Shown here: one piece after another, positions 47,313 to 59,711 of the stretch
How the letters are laid out: each line of letters starts with the position of its first letter
Position numbering within the stretch: position 1 is the stretch's first letter
Assembly (NCBI GenBank): GCA_930367205.1
Contig: OV884014.1
Span: forward strand, 114,061,153-114,125,152
Source of the DNA: Acanthosoma haemorrhoidale
Lineage: Eukaryota > Arthropoda > Insecta > Hemiptera > Acanthosomatidae
Direction: 5' to 3'
DNA length: 64,000 nt
The notes under the pieces: generated by a model
The model's database searches: none
What the model was told of the DNA's origin: nothing
The model's input: only the letters and a program-made list of their open reading frames with translations
Position numbers and translations under genes: made by a program

Positions 47313-48735
47313 AAAAAAAAAAATTATGTTTTCAGAACCCTCTTGCTATGCAAAAATACTTATCCCCACTAACAAAATAAATGTAAGCATGCCTACCGAT
47401 AACTTCAATACATTTATAGTTGGTAAGAGGTGGTGTATAATACAATAATAATTAGAGTATTTCACACCACATATGCGTGATATATGATTTGGTCAACTAT
47501 ATTGAACTCTGTCAGAAGAAAAAAAATCTTTGAAGAATTCGTTAGGCATCTTAGAATTTGTACATAAAGTGGTAAACTACGCGCGTCACACTTTTTTTTT
47601 CTCGTCTAATCTCATGACCTTTTTATTGATGTTCATATCATAAACAGCAACGATTTGATTCATCATATGTTCATCATATGACCGGTCAATACAATTATGG
47701 GGAGGTATCCACAAAATGTTCTTCGTGAGTACGAAGTATTATATATATTAGTAGTATATTTTATTGTTCCATTCACATTACAACAAAATGAGAACTTTTA
47801 TGGATAATATATTAAATTTTGTTCGAAACAATAAAACAGTTTAAATACTTGCCTAAAATTACCGTAATTTAATGAACGATAAAAGAGTAAGATTAAAATT
47901 AAGATCTATTAACAATAAAGTTTGATGGTCCTATCAATAAATTTACTGTCTGACATTCGAATATACCACATCCGTCGAAATTTGTTTGAGGGTAACTGGC
48001 CTATGTGTATCTAAAGGAGAGGGGGAGTATATTTCACCTTGAATAGAGGAGAGAGGATGGCTATAGACTAATTAGCTTGATAAGTTTCTGAGGGGTGCGT
48101 GTCAGATATGGGCAAGATGGGATAGCGTGTAGAGTCGCAGAGTGATTATCGTAGAAAAACTGTATACTTCTGACAGATAATTTCATTACCATCCATCTGA
48201 AGGAGTTATATCTCCAGAATGTCATTATAGCTCATTTAACTGCCGAGCCATAAAAAGCTATGCTTTACTTACAAACAAGTATTGACATCATCGTCCATAT
48301 ATAATTACAAATGCGAACAGCATCCTAGAATACTATATATTTGTTTTAGCAATGATAAAATAAAATAAATTAAGAGAAATAAATTGAAATGTGAAAATAA
48401 TGGAAGATCTAATGTTTTAAATGTTTATCACACAATTGAAAATATTCTTTTGGAGAGAACCTCAATTGAATGTCACCGGAGTCAATGTCTATAACTATTA
48501 ATTCATTTAGGTTCATTATTGAAAAATTATCGAAATAATACGTTCCGACCCTAAACTATTTCATAAATTTGTCTATTCCGGTAATATATTTTAAAATACA
48601 ATTCACTTTTTAATTGATCCAACAGTAAAGACACTAAAAATTAAATGTTTTCATACAATAAAAAATAAAATGACAATAAATAGTATCAATAATCTACTAT
48701 TTTCTTATTATTATATTTTAATAATAAATAATATT
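47313..48735. other. Long AT-rich spacer
   Basis: No frames over 60 codons and no repeat partners noticed. Confidence 0.45.
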
Positions 48736-49576
48736 TCTTGTTTATTTTTTTTACAGCTTTATTATGATAAAATTACAATCTGCCTTATCGGGCAATAAGT
48801 AGTTGTGATAAATGATTACATTCATACCATATTTAAAATTTTCCTTTCACTCGCTTATTTTGTACAGTATTTACAAACAGCCACGAGGCCTCCTAAATCA
48901 AACACGATTGTCACCTCCCTCGCATGCGAGAGAGGAAGTGGAGTCTTGGGAAGTCTCCCACGCTCTTACGTCAGCCGCGTTATTGGATACGAGCCAGTAG
49001 AGGCTGACAAAGACCGCGAGAGCTACATACGCACAGACATGATGAGTAACTGCCATGACTTCTACTGTCACGCATTTATAGCAGGCCACGAGGACACTGC
49101 CGTTTCAGTCTCCGAGGAGGATTATAGGGATGAGTGGTGAAGTGCAATGACTGTGCTAGGGGATTAGGGTGGTTGGATAAGTTACTGTGGAATATGATGA
49201 ACTTGGAAGGGATGAGTTCGAGAATGTAGGGTATATTAAGATCGTTATGAAGGGTTTTGGTGCTGACGTAATAAGGAGCTTTCTCCTCTCTCTCCTATCC
49301 GAGACAGTACGGTATTTAGGCTTCCACCTCGACAAACAGCTGACCTGGAACCCACATACGAGCCTAAAAAGACAAGAACTAAACAGACGCTTTGGACAAC
49401 TGTACAGACTACTTCGAAGGACATCCTATCTCTCAATAGAAAACAAATTACTAATCTACAAAGTTATACCTAAGCCAATCTGGACATACGGAATAGAGCT
49501 ATGGGGGACAGCAAAAAAGTCAAACATCAAGCGTATCCAATCCTTTCAATCAAAAGTCCTGAGAACAATAGTAAAT
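48736..49576 (-). mobile_element. Family A copy 10 with 5' inversion
   Basis: 48756-49279 is family A on the minus strand, from the 3' end up to 'CCTTATTACGTCAGC' in ORF2. 49280-49576 is the immediately upstream part of ORF2 on the plus strand, from before 'ETVRYLGFHLDKQLTWNPHT' to 'CTGAGAACAATAGTAAAT'. Its outer end adjoins, in the normal element, the inner end of the minus part with only 3-4 bases missing. AATAATATT lies at 48727-48735 and 49577-49585, a possible 9-bp duplication. The 88-codon plus frame (TVRYLG...SKVLRTIV) is undamaged. Confidence 0.9.
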
Positions 49577-50030
49577 AATAATATTAAAAAAATTTACGAA
49601 AGAACTGAACCTTTAGTGCCCGTTATGAAATTAGTTCTTGGGGTGAAGGGGCTACTTGGCTTGATGACTCGTAATATTCTAAAATAATTGTCATCTATAA
49701 TTACCGTGTTATAGTAAGGATAAATGTCAACTATTGTAGGTACACACTGACAGTAAGCATACTCCCATTGATGACATCATCACATATCACGGACCACTGA
49801 CTAATGCCACAGATGAGCACGTAATGTGCCCTGTGGGGGTGGGGGGGCATCCACATGTGTAACCTCTAGGCCTCTATGCCTGATTATCACATATATTACT
49901 CAAGTGGACTGTGGTACTTTACAGGTTTAATTGAAGTTTAAGCACTGAATCGTATTATATGTTATACATACATAGGTCATAATATAGGGCTAGACCGGAG
50001 GACCTTGAGTTTGCGGATGCAATGTATTAG
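49577..50030. other. Spacer with G runs
   Basis: Unassigned; GGGGGTGGGGGGG at about 49834-49846. Confidence 0.4.
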
Positions 50031-50752
50031 GGGGACCGGAAAGTAATGTCGTTTTTTTTTTACATTAAATTTAAACAGATACATTTTTAACAAGTTTTTG
50101 TTATTGATCAATGATGTAATTTTGAAATTTTTAGCGATCGGAATTAATGGAAATCCGAAGGCGCAATATCAGGCAACTATGATGGGTGAGGCATGTGATA
50201 AAAAACGGGTCCTCTATGATAATCCAAAAATCTCTCTCCGCATGAATCGGCACGAAGTACAGCTAAGCCAGGTTTACACTCCAAAAAGGCGCTTTTGTGT
50301 GTTTGGTGGAGTATTCACGGGGTCGTTCATCGCTGATACCTGGAAAAACTGAGAATGCAGATCTTTACAGTGAACAATTGGATCGAGTAAATCAATCTTT
50401 AATTGAAAATTGAACAGCGATTGTCAATAAAAAAAGGCGTTATTCTGCAACACGATAATACAAGACCACACTGCGCGTATTTTTTCCGCAAGAACCCTGG
50501 AAAAAATTAATGAATTGGGATGGGAAGTATTGCCTCAACAACCATACTCGCTACATTTTCTATGTGGCAAAAAATTTCAAAATTTAGATGATGTCCAAAA
50601 TGCCATCTCCAAATATTTTACTAAAAACCAATGGCATTGAAAATTTGCACACTAGATGGCAAAAGATGGCTGATAACGAGCGTGGTTACATCATTGATCA
50701 AAAACCAAAACTTCCATTAGTAATGGAGTCAGTATTAGAGACAATACTGTAA
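50031..50752 (+). pseudogene. Mariner (DD34D-type) transposon fossil
   Basis: Starts with a terminal-repeat-like GGGGGACCGGAAAGTAATGT. Broken frames give 'KKRVLYDNPKISLRMNRHEVQ' (W/YDNPK block), 'ENADLYSEQLDRVNQSLIEN', 'HDNTRPHCAYFF' (second catalytic Asp, HDNxRPH), 'LGWEVLPQQPYS', 'GKKFQNLDDVQNAISKYFTK' and finally 'RWQKMADNERGYIIDQK'. The stretch with the third catalytic Asp (SPDLAPSDYHLF) is deleted between 50553 and 50570. At least five frameshifts. No right terminal repeat was found. Confidence 0.88.
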
Positions 50753-50879
50753 TGTAATCTACCAACTGTATCTTATTCTGTTCCTTCCTGTTAGTTAGTA
50801 ATGACTTTTTTTATCATTTTCCATTGTTTTTTGTAAGTTATATTTGAGTTGAAGTTTTCTGGAGCTTTAATATGAACAG

Positions 50880-51615
50880 GACTCTTGAGTGAAGACTTGT
50901 ACTAAAGGCAAGCGGCCGGATACTCCGTCGCTCCGGACAGGCAGCAACCAAAGGAGACCCGGACAAGATCGGCCAAGGGTTACTTCAGCAAGACATGACC
51001 AATTGACAACGCTCTCGGCCTCATGAGAGAGACTCCAAACAAGTCTTCAACTTCGAAGTGAGCTTCATCTGGCCAGAAACGAGGTGATTCAGACCGAACC
51101 ATAAGACGACGTCTCTGCGAAGCGAATCTGACATCCAGACGCCCTGCCATTGGCCCACTTCTTACCATACACCATCGAGTAGCCAGACTTTTCCTCGGCT
51201 GTATGCAAATTGGACAATTTTTTTTCAATTGGACGGTTCGGATTTGGTTCTGTAGAAGTGTGGGCTGGCATAAGTTGGGAACACAGAGTGACAAATAATA
51301 AGCAGGGGCTCACTGACTCCAGCGAGATATGTGTCCATCCAGGAGGAATATTTGATGTCATTTGATCCATCTATTGGTAACGATTTTCCCTATCTCCAAG
51401 ATAATGCAAGACCACATAATGCCAACTTCAATGTAGCAGGCATCAATCTTCTGTTCCTTCTTGCAAGAGGTTCGGAACTTAATCCGATAGTGCACGTGTG
51501 GGATATGAACGACACTTGTGAACTTCAAAAAGCATTAATAGAAAAATGGGAGAATATTTCTGACAAACTCTTAGATAAGCAACAGGATGTGTTATCTGAT
51601 AATAAAGTATTGTAA
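50880..51615 (+). pseudogene. Tc1-like transposase fossil
   Basis: Broken frames give 'DRPRVTSARHDQLTTLSASRER' (GRPR/xTxxxD linker and second helix-turn-helix), then 'VEVWAGISWEHRV'. A final frame (51331-51615) reads FPYLQDNARPHNANF, ELNPIVHVWDMNDTCELQKA and ends LSDNKVL. QDNARPH holds the second catalytic Asp. The DDE glutamate of NPIEH(V/L)WD has become Val (NPIVHVWD). It is distinct from the mariner immediately upstream. Confidence 0.85.
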
Positions 51616-51986
51616 CACTTTTTTTTTAAAATTAATTTCGAGTTTGTGATTCATTCTCCCAATTAAAACTAAAACTTACTTATTCTTCTAATGTTGATCA
51701 TGTTAGCAAAAAATAGTCTATATTGTAAATATGTAAAGAAAAATATGAGAGGTTGTTCTTTATAAAAAATTAAGTGAAGCGGTAATTATGTCCAATAGTT
51801 TATATTTTTTATATATATCTTTATTTTTAAATAAATACATATTAATCAGATGTGAATACAGATTTTGTTTAATCTATCCTGAAAGAGCTATACCTAAGTG
51901 ACATCAGACGATTAGACAGTCATAATATTTATATTGTACAGTCCTGGCCAGCAAATGTATTAATTTAAAAATAACTCGATATATAC

Positions 51987-52017
<31 letters not shown>

Positions 52018-52549
52018 TGCATATACTTTAGGCCTATGTGAATTTGTTATAGTTCTTAAAAATGTATTCGATATTCTCTCCAGTACATGTCCATACTCAA
52101 GGAAGGCGATCCATAAGTTACTAGAGCTACGACAATAATTTCAAAAATGGCTGCTTTATATTTTATCGACCGCCTTGCCTTTGGCTCTGATAGAATGGAC
52201 GTTAAGTGTAAAATTTAACCCGAAAATACATCTCACCACTTAAAAGTCAGGAACCATTTAAATTCTGTTTGTGGGATTAATTTGGCCCTGGGTTTAGTGG
52301 ATAAAATTAATTCCGGTGTTTAAATATTAATTTTTTAATTTCTATCCAAGAACGGGATTATGGACTTGGAATCATATATTGTTGAACAGGTCACTGAGAT
52401 CCCTAATTTGATAAATTATTAAAGACTATTTGTTTTTACTACTATTTAGGGTGGTATAATGCAGGTAGTGTGGTATCCGGTTTATTTGAATAGCAGTTCG
52501 AGTTAACAAGGTTTGCCTCCCATCCACCAACAGAAGAAATAGCAGGCCC

Positions 52550-52553
<4 letters not shown>
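51616..52553. other. Spacer with AT dinucleotide repeat
   Basis: (AT)n at about 51979-52018. No domain-bearing frame. Confidence 0.45.

Positions 52554-52610
<57 letters not shown>
52554..52610. repeat. (GA)n microsatellite
   Basis: About 28 uninterrupted GA units. Confidence 0.97.
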
Positions 52611-52614
<4 letters not shown>

Positions 52615-52858
52615 ATGGCCGACAATCCTACCGCGATCCCTGGCAGACACCTCTGAAGCACCAAGTAGCGCCTACTGTGAAGTACTCCTTGGAGGAAGCA
52701 CTAAAGCCCGGCCAAGTTGTCTACTTCGGGCCGAGGACGTGAGCTGAACCTGAAACGGCCCTTCCGTTGGAGTTGTGTCCGTCTAAAGGCACCTTTCACT
52801 GCCAACTCATCCCCTTCTTAACTTTTGTTTTTTTTAAGTATATCTGAAGACATTGTGT
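52611..52858. other. GC-richer segment, unknown
   Basis: One plus frame reads PTVKYSLEEALKPGQVVYFG before a stop. It may be a retroelement internal remnant or exon relic next to the LTR, but I recognise no family. Confidence 0.25.
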
Positions 52859-53661
52859 TGTAGCGACCGCTAACTACATGAGATAAATCACCCTATATCA
52901 CTCTATTGTATATATATTGTAAATTAATTTAAACAAATGTAAATAACATTACCAAACCATAAGTCATTATAAATGTTGTAAACAGTAAAAGACGCAGCTG
53001 CAAGTTAATTAGTTAGAGGCTGGGAACCTCACCCTCTACCCAGAGCAGGTAGTAGCGACCCGGACAAGGCCTGAGTCACTATGAGAACAAAGGCCAACAC
53101 ATACTGGGCTGTCATTGGGTACAATAAAACCTCACATGATTGGGTCTAACGAGCCACAACTGACTATAAGTAGGGGCAGATTGTGGCCTGTAAATCATTC
53201 TTAAGACGACTCTCTAACTGGTGACCTGCGGCTGCACTTATGTTTCAAAACTTGGCCTTCTCATTTATGAAAACCTCTGGACCTCTCTTCCTAACCTCGC
53301 TATGTTTTAGTCCGGCCTTGTCAGACCCCAAACTCTCCTAGTGGGATTCTCTGCCTTCGCCTCACTAAAACTAGTAGTTCCTTGGGAGAGACCTCTCCCT
53401 CGCGGAAGACGGTTGTCGTGGCCTTACAAATTTACCTAGTAGTATCTCCCACAGCAAGCCAGTCTGCCTCTCTCCGGTTCACACTCACCTTTGGGGTCCG
53501 GGCGGATTTCGCCTACCCTCAGATACCGAGTGTGAATTAGTGGTCATTCCAAGACCACATAAACTACCTACACTACCTACCTTATACCTCTTCATACCTA
53601 TTAGACCCGTCATGAAACGATGAAACGGGTAACAAGGCACCCCCCTCGTGACGATCCGACA
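52859..53661 (+). mobile_element. Solo LTR with 4-bp target-site duplication
   Basis: TGTAGCGACCGCTAAC at the left, CGTGACGATCCGACA at the right. GTGT lies directly outside both ends (52855-52858 and 53662-53665). A TATA-like ACTATAAGTAGG lies near 53162. The right half is the block shared with all members. No internal region is adjacent. Confidence 0.92.
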
Positions 53662-53754
53662 GTGTCAAAGTAAATATTAATAAAAACAATTAAAAAATCT
53701 GTACAAGCACGGGAGTAATTCACTGAGTTTATATAAATTGTGAATGGAAATAAT

Positions 53755-53935
53755 AACGTTCACGCCAAATAAATTTCCTTTATTTTTCCCTTATCCTACA
53801 TTTTCAAAGTTTGAGAGCTGAGAAAAAAAAATAATAAAAACGATCCACTCATCCCAAATAATTTCTATTTATTTTTCCCTTATTTCTTATTTTTTCAAAT
53901 TTGAGAGCTTTGGAAAAAAAGTAGTAAATGCACAA
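53755..53935 (+). mobile_element. Two head-to-tail family B 3' tails
   Basis: Two successive short copies of the family B terminus (53760-53843 and 53848-53932). Each has 'CCTTTATTTTTCCC/CTATTTATTTTTCCC', 'TTTGAGAGCT' and an A-rich tail. The second keeps 'GATCCACTCATCCCAAATAA'. Confidence 0.75.
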
Positions 53936-54090
53936 CTAAGGAAATAAATAACATACAATAAAACAAATATTTTAAAATAACATAATCTTTTTATTGATTA
54001 TTTCGTTACAATTGTAGAGTTATCTCTGAAGTTATGTAAATATAATTATAGTTTGCTCAATCTAAAAAAAAAATAAAAATCGTTAATTAC

Positions 54091-54867
54091 TGTTGTGGCT
54101 ACCTCTTTATTACGAATAATTAGACGTTCCCCTCTTCTCGGCCCAGAAAATATCTATCTATGTTTCCATATTTTTTTGTAATAAAGCTTATGACGTCGGG
54201 TGGAGAGGGGAGGGAAGCAAGCGGGGAAAACAGCCGTAGGTAGGGATTCATCCCCACCACGGCTGGCCTGCATATATAAACCGCGCGTCCTAAGACGGAC
54301 GGCAGAAACAAACCGGCACCTATAACACACTCTCTCTCTCTCTCTCTCTTTCTTTCTCTCTCTCTCTCTCTCTCTCTCTTATGTTTTAGTCCACCGTAGT
54401 CAGACCCCACACCTTCCTAGTAGGAATCTCTGCCTTCGTCTTGCTGAAACTCGCGGAAGACTTGGGAGAGACCTTTCCCTCGTGGACAACGGTTGCCATG
54501 GCCCTATAAACTTACCTAGTAGCGTCTCCCACGGCCATCCAGTCTGCTTCTCTTTGGTTCACACTCACCTTTGGGATCCAGATGGTTTTCGCCTACCCTT
54601 AGATACCGAGCGTGCATTCGTGGTCATTCCAAGACCACATAAACCTACCCTGTCCCTCTTCTCCCGAACATAGTGCTTTGTTGGGGTACACCTCCTAAGA
54701 TCTTATGGAGTCAGATCAAAGCAAATTAAGCTTCCCGCCGACTAGGTCGGCAGCCTCGGTGAAAGATCACAGGTGCACCGGACGGTGGCTAGAGGTTGTA
54801 GTGACCCTAGCCCGCGGCGGGCATCTCCTCCCCACTTCGGGGATATTCGACAATCTATGACCCGACA
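54091..54867 (+). mobile_element. LTR with TATA box and expanded CT microsatellite
   Basis: Runs from TGTTGTGGCTACC (start inferred from the 21541 copy and a near-match ATTAC/AATAC flank) to CTATGACCCGACA. A promoter-like CATATATAAACC lies at 54271. A (CT)n tract interrupted by TTTCTTT occupies 54330-54379. The common LTR block follows. The ending matches the LTR fragment at 11063. The frame at 54482-54673 is LTR sequence seen in all copies. Confidence 0.8.
54330..54379. repeat. (CT)n microsatellite inside an LTR
   Basis: About 50 bases of CT with one TTTCTTT interruption. The LTR at 52859 has only 'CCTCTCTTCC' at the same place, so the tract expanded from an LTR-internal seed. Confidence 0.92.
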
Positions 54868-57413
54868 AATACTATAAAATATTGCCGACAATATATTCAT
54901 TAATGATGTATGTTTATCGGTAAATTAATATATAATATATAACTGTCAGGCCTATCCGGCATATACAAAGCGAATTATTACTTGAAGACGTTTATTAAAA
55001 TTAATTAAAAAAGTAATGTTTTATTTCATTTTTCCTGCTCTCATATTACACCGTTTGATGTGAGTAATACTTCTATCAATTTATAAACAATACGCCAACA
55101 GCGCTCTGGATAGTCGTGTAATGTTGAAGAATGATCTATGGGGTCTTGAGTCCCGCAAGCAACTCATGTAATTTTTCATACTCTTTATTTAAATCAAATT
55201 GTAAACAAAATATAAAATCATTTTTTTTATCTCTCGATAACTCCTACCTACTTTAGAAGCTGAAAAAAAATAAAAATTGTATTTGTGAATATCGTTTTCT
55301 GTCTTTGTTCTGGGTGTAACAACAAGTATATATGGGTGTAACAAGTGTAATGTACATCATTAGATTTGTTATTGTTTTTGTTGGTAACTTAATAAAAAAT
55401 ATACTCTCGACTATAATAAATGACCTTATATTATTGAAAATTGTTAAAAAGATTTGAAACAAATAAATAATAATACGAATTTTTGTGGCAACCAAAATTA
55501 AATTTATGTGGCTCGATTCGTCAATATCTACAATTACGGTATCGGAACTCTACTAAATTTGTATATTAATAATTGTTTAATATCAAATACTTTACGCCTA
55601 AAATGACTTCCCTTGTCAGTATCACCAAACAACTGTCAGAGTATCAAAACCAGCAAACTCCAATTTTTCATTACTTCTCAACTGAGGTTAAAACTCCTGA
55701 TTCAACAAGTATAATTATTCGGAAATATAATATCATATTGTTCTTTAATCAGGTAAGTTTTGTTTTATTTTATTTATTTAGTGTTATGTATTTAAATGAC
55801 ATTTTAGCCGAAAAAGTATACTTAATGCTTTATTATTGGCAAACTAGCTCTCGAAAAATTGACTTTCGTATCCCATTAGTCTGCCTCTGTGCCCAGTGGG
55901 TACTAAGCGTAGTCTTTGCCACAGTTTGTCCTAAGAAAACTCATATTGTGATGGTCACTCGAGGTGGGAATCTCAGTTGGCAGAGCTAGATATTGAAGAG
56001 ATCTCGACTTCATGTTCTGATCTTGGAAGCATTTTTTTTTAACTTGTCTGTTGTTTAATAAATAATAAACATATATATACATACCAAGAAAGATCCTTTG
56101 GTTCTGGACTAGTTGAGTAACGGTACATCCAAATCTCCTCAGCAACATACAACTGCAGTAAGACACAAAAAGAAAAAGATAATTGAAAGAGCAAATAAGA
56201 CGGGCGGTAATTCAGCCATGTTGTCCTATTCCCTAGCTCATCTGTCTTTGCCTCTCCACCAACTAGCCTTTACTTTTCTCAACGAATAAATGTAATTAGT
56301 AATAACAACAGAGACATAAGAAATTGTTTCTTTCTGCTGCATTGTCTACTTTTTCTTTTTTTTTTTTTTTTGATGTAACGAATGTCATTGCAAATAAATA
56401 GGCTTGTTAGTAATCATTGCAGTATTCCCACTTGGGCACACGGCAGCTGACCTGGACAGATTAACTACTCACTTGAGTATCTTTGTCTTGTATGTTATTA
56501 CCTTATTTTATAAAAATGTTAATGCCTTATTTTGGATCCAATTTGTGTATATTTGAATCAAGTTTCGACTTATTTTCTTTGTTAATTTTCTTCGATTTGT
56601 TATTAATTTTTGTATATAGTTCAATCACCTTATAAATTATTTCTTATAAACATAGTTTTCCTTTTATATATATATATATATATATATATTGTTACATTCA
56701 TGATATTTGAGAATAAAGACCAGGAACCCTCACATCTGGTAAGCATTTTCCCTTATGCTCCTAGGAGTGGGGATGAGATAAACCAGGAGTCTTAGCACAA
56801 CCATCGAGAAGAACGGACTTAGCAAGCTCCCGAATTGGCGGTTACCATACAGGAAGAGAGGAGAAGAACCAACAGCAGAAAGTAACTTTGATTGGATTAC
56901 AGGAAGATCATCGATTGGGTGATATTAATATTGTTTTTATTATGGATCCATTAAAAGAAATTGAGCTCAAATTCATGTTTGTAATTAGTAGTAATTATCC
57001 TAATTTAAAAGGAATTGAATTTTTTTTTTTTATACTTTTGTCAGTAATCTATGTTAATTATAATTATTTGTTATAACCATTTTACTTGAATACATTTCAC
57101 AATTCCTAGTTTCTCAATTTATTAATAACTACAACATTAGCCTTGAGATCGGGCGATTCAATCGGGATAAATTCCTATGTCAAAGACATAAAACAATTTG
57201 AATTAAAGATCTCATGGACCTGCCAAATTAATTAAGTTAAATTGATCAAATAAAGTAGAAAGAGAAATGGTAAAAAATGAGGTAGGTTTCAATATATATA
57301 TATATTTCTCTGGTGTTTATATTGTAAATGTTTCTTCTTTAAATAGATTTGCATGAAAATAAGCTGCTTTATAAATTCACCCCTGAACAAGGCTGGAATA
57401 GCTGAATTTTATT
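54868..57413. other. Long AT-rich spacer with an unassigned 138-codon frame
   Basis: The frame at 55573-55989 (plus; begins MFNIKYFTPKMTSLVSITKQ) has a hydrophobic middle segment (about residues 55-72) and no known domain. Its AT-rich composition means a chance frame is quite possible. Also present: (AT)n at 56666-56689 and poly(T) at 56353-56371. Confidence 0.3.
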
Positions 57414-57586
57414 TTGTCTGGCCATACGAGTTTCGATGGTTCATTGGATTTCCATTTATTTAGATCGTTACCACATTTTCTTAGTGGCATAAAATTGAAG
57501 ATTTGGATGATGTCCATCTCCAGATATTTTTCTCAAAAACTAATTTTTATCGATCCAGCATTGAACATTTGCACACTAGATAGATT
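57414..57586 (+). pseudogene. Mariner transposase C-terminal fragment
   Basis: Broken frames read SFDGSLDFHLFRSLPHFLSG, then 'DLDDVHLQIFFSKTNFYRSS' and 'IEHLHTR'. This is the SDYHLFRSL...F..YFxxK..FY..GI..L..RW end of a DD34D mariner. It is related to but not the same copy as 50031-50752, and it contains the FHLFRSLPHFLSG block that copy has lost. It is cut at 57586 by family A. Confidence 0.8.
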
Positions 57587-57983
57587 ACACTGCCCCACTC
57601 ATCCCTATAATCCTCCTCAGAGACTAAAGCGGCAGTTTCCTCGTGGCCTATAAATGCGTAACAGTGGGAGTCTTGGCAATGGCCAGTTTCTCCAATCATC
57701 TCCTGAGCGTCTGTGGCTCTCACGCTCTTTGTCAGCCCCCACTGGCTTTTAGTCTGTGACGCGGCTGTCGGAGGAGCATCGGGTACTTTTCAAGACTCCG
57801 CTTCCTCTTTCGCATGCGAGGGAGGTGACAACCATGTGGATTTGGGAGGACTCTGAGCTGTTTGTTAATAATGTACGAATGAGCGAGTGAATGAAAATTG
57901 TAAATATGGTATGAATGACAACATTGCCCATAATTACTTAATGCTCAATAAGGCAGATTGCAATTTTATCATAGTAAAGTTTT
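57587..57983 (+). mobile_element. Family A copy 11
   Basis: Starts 'AGATTACACTGCCCCACTCA' at the 'HPYNPPxRLKRQ' region, has the ORF2 stop and a full 3' UTR with consensus hairpin (57804-57825), and ends 'ATCATAGTAAAGTTTT'. It interrupts or adjoins the mariner fragment. Confidence 0.87.
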
Positions 57984-59711
57984 AAAAATTTTGTTTTCGA
58001 AAAAACAAAACCAATATTTAATTAATATTTTCTCACATGCTTACATTTGTTTTTATTATTAAGCAATAAATTAAAAACCTGGATAGCTATAATATAATTT
58101 TGTTTTGTAATAATCGATAATAGCAGTAGCCAAATGATTACGGTACTTATCCGTGAACATTCTCCAGGCCATTAGCCTGACAGCTGGGCTGGAACCAGTA
58201 ATAACCCGGAGTCTTCCCTAAGCCCCAAGTACCCTCACCTCCAACTTGGCCCATAAAAAGCACTAAGCAGCTGCATCAGTCAGCAACTTTTTCTCCTCTC
58301 TGAGATATATGTCTTCGGGGCCCGTTGTCTGCGCCATCTCTTTTCTTTTTCTTCTAGAAACAAGAAGAATACACCAACTTCGTCACAACTGTGTGATTGT
58401 CACCATCTGATAAGTCAGCAGTAGTTAATTGTAGCAAATAGTAGTTGTAATTGTGATTGTAAAAATTGTCATTAATGCGTATTTCAGTCATAAATTTTTA
58501 TCTAATTTTGTGGGTGTAAAGATTCTCTGACGATGGGACCATTTCTTTTCGGAAATCGGAAATCCGGAATCGGATTTATTTGTATATTTTTCAAAAATAT
58601 TTTGCAAAATATATATTTTGAGACCAGTTTATGGCGTAAAACTCTAACTATTGTTTAATCACAATCCCTTGCCAAGATTTTGTGGCCTTCTCTTCATAAA
58701 ACGAATTTTTGAACACATTTACGTTATCAAGGTATATTTGCACTGTCAGTTCGACGGTGATAAATCGAGTTTCGACTATTTGTTTTCTATATATAAATAC
58801 CCATTTATATATATATTTTTTTTATTGAAGTTTTTGATCAAAAATACAATCATTTCTTTTGTGAAACAACTTAAGTCCCTGAAAAGTTCCTTTTTAATAA
58901 GCAATAAGAATATTTGCGCGGATGAGCATTGTGACGATTTTTCTTGATGGCTGATTGACAGGGGAAAAAAAACATGAAAAATTTGACTGACCTTGACATA
59001 TTGCACGTTTTATAATTCCTATTATTGTATTTTAACTGATGATAAGTATATTTTAAGATGATAGAGGATACAGGTTTACGATTTCAATCCAGTGACTGCT
59101 ACTTTAAACATGGAACTTGTATACAAGGAAGTCAAACTTGAATCATTGCAAACTATCGCCAATGTTTTATCCAAAACAACATTCTAGATGAGAACTGATT
59201 TCTACTCTTCCGACTACAAATTCAATCAGACTTCATTTCCGTTATATTTTATAAAACAGTTTCATTTCTTAAAATAGAAAATGGAGGAAAGAGCTCCGGC
59301 CATAGCTCTGTGGGGAGTGAAAATAACGAAACTTTACAATAACTTTTTCGAATTAACCTAAACACGGTTTTTATAACGATTGTATTTAGTGTAATAGCAC
59401 ATGCTTTAACGTTGAGATAACCAACGGATGTATCACATAAAATCTACAAAATAAATCATTTGTATGCAGGAGGTCGTTACGATGGCGTTGCCCCCAGGTG
59501 AGGAGTCGCTGGAGGCGAGGGTCAGATGCTCAAAAAGTAATTAATTATTAACAACAGGGTCCGTACTCAGTAACCCCCTCAAACAATATTCACTGCGCCA
59601 GTAATATGAGAATATAACCGCTAACATTAATTCAACCTAACTGTGTCAACTTCACGAAATGTAAATTTAATCAGAATTATCTAAAAGCCATCTCAAATTT
59701 ATAACGTTCCT
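57984..59711. other. Long spacer, nothing recognised
   Basis: A 98-codon plus frame (58651-58947) is Phe/Ile/Lys-rich, as expected for chance frames in AT-rich DNA. Confidence 0.4.

Noticed and set aside
51979..52018. AT-rich palindromes as an origin or cruciform element
   Set aside because: Simple (AT)n microsatellite; similar tracts at 15527 and 56666 with no associated features.
6918..54673. Recurrent frames of the type MALQTLPSSVSHSNP...PDGFRLPLDTE
   Set aside because: They fall within solo LTRs with target-site duplications and are not part of a retroelement gene.
55573..55989. 138-codon frame as a membrane-protein gene
   Set aside because: It has one hydrophobic stretch only, no known family and AT-driven composition; listed only as a note in the spacer.
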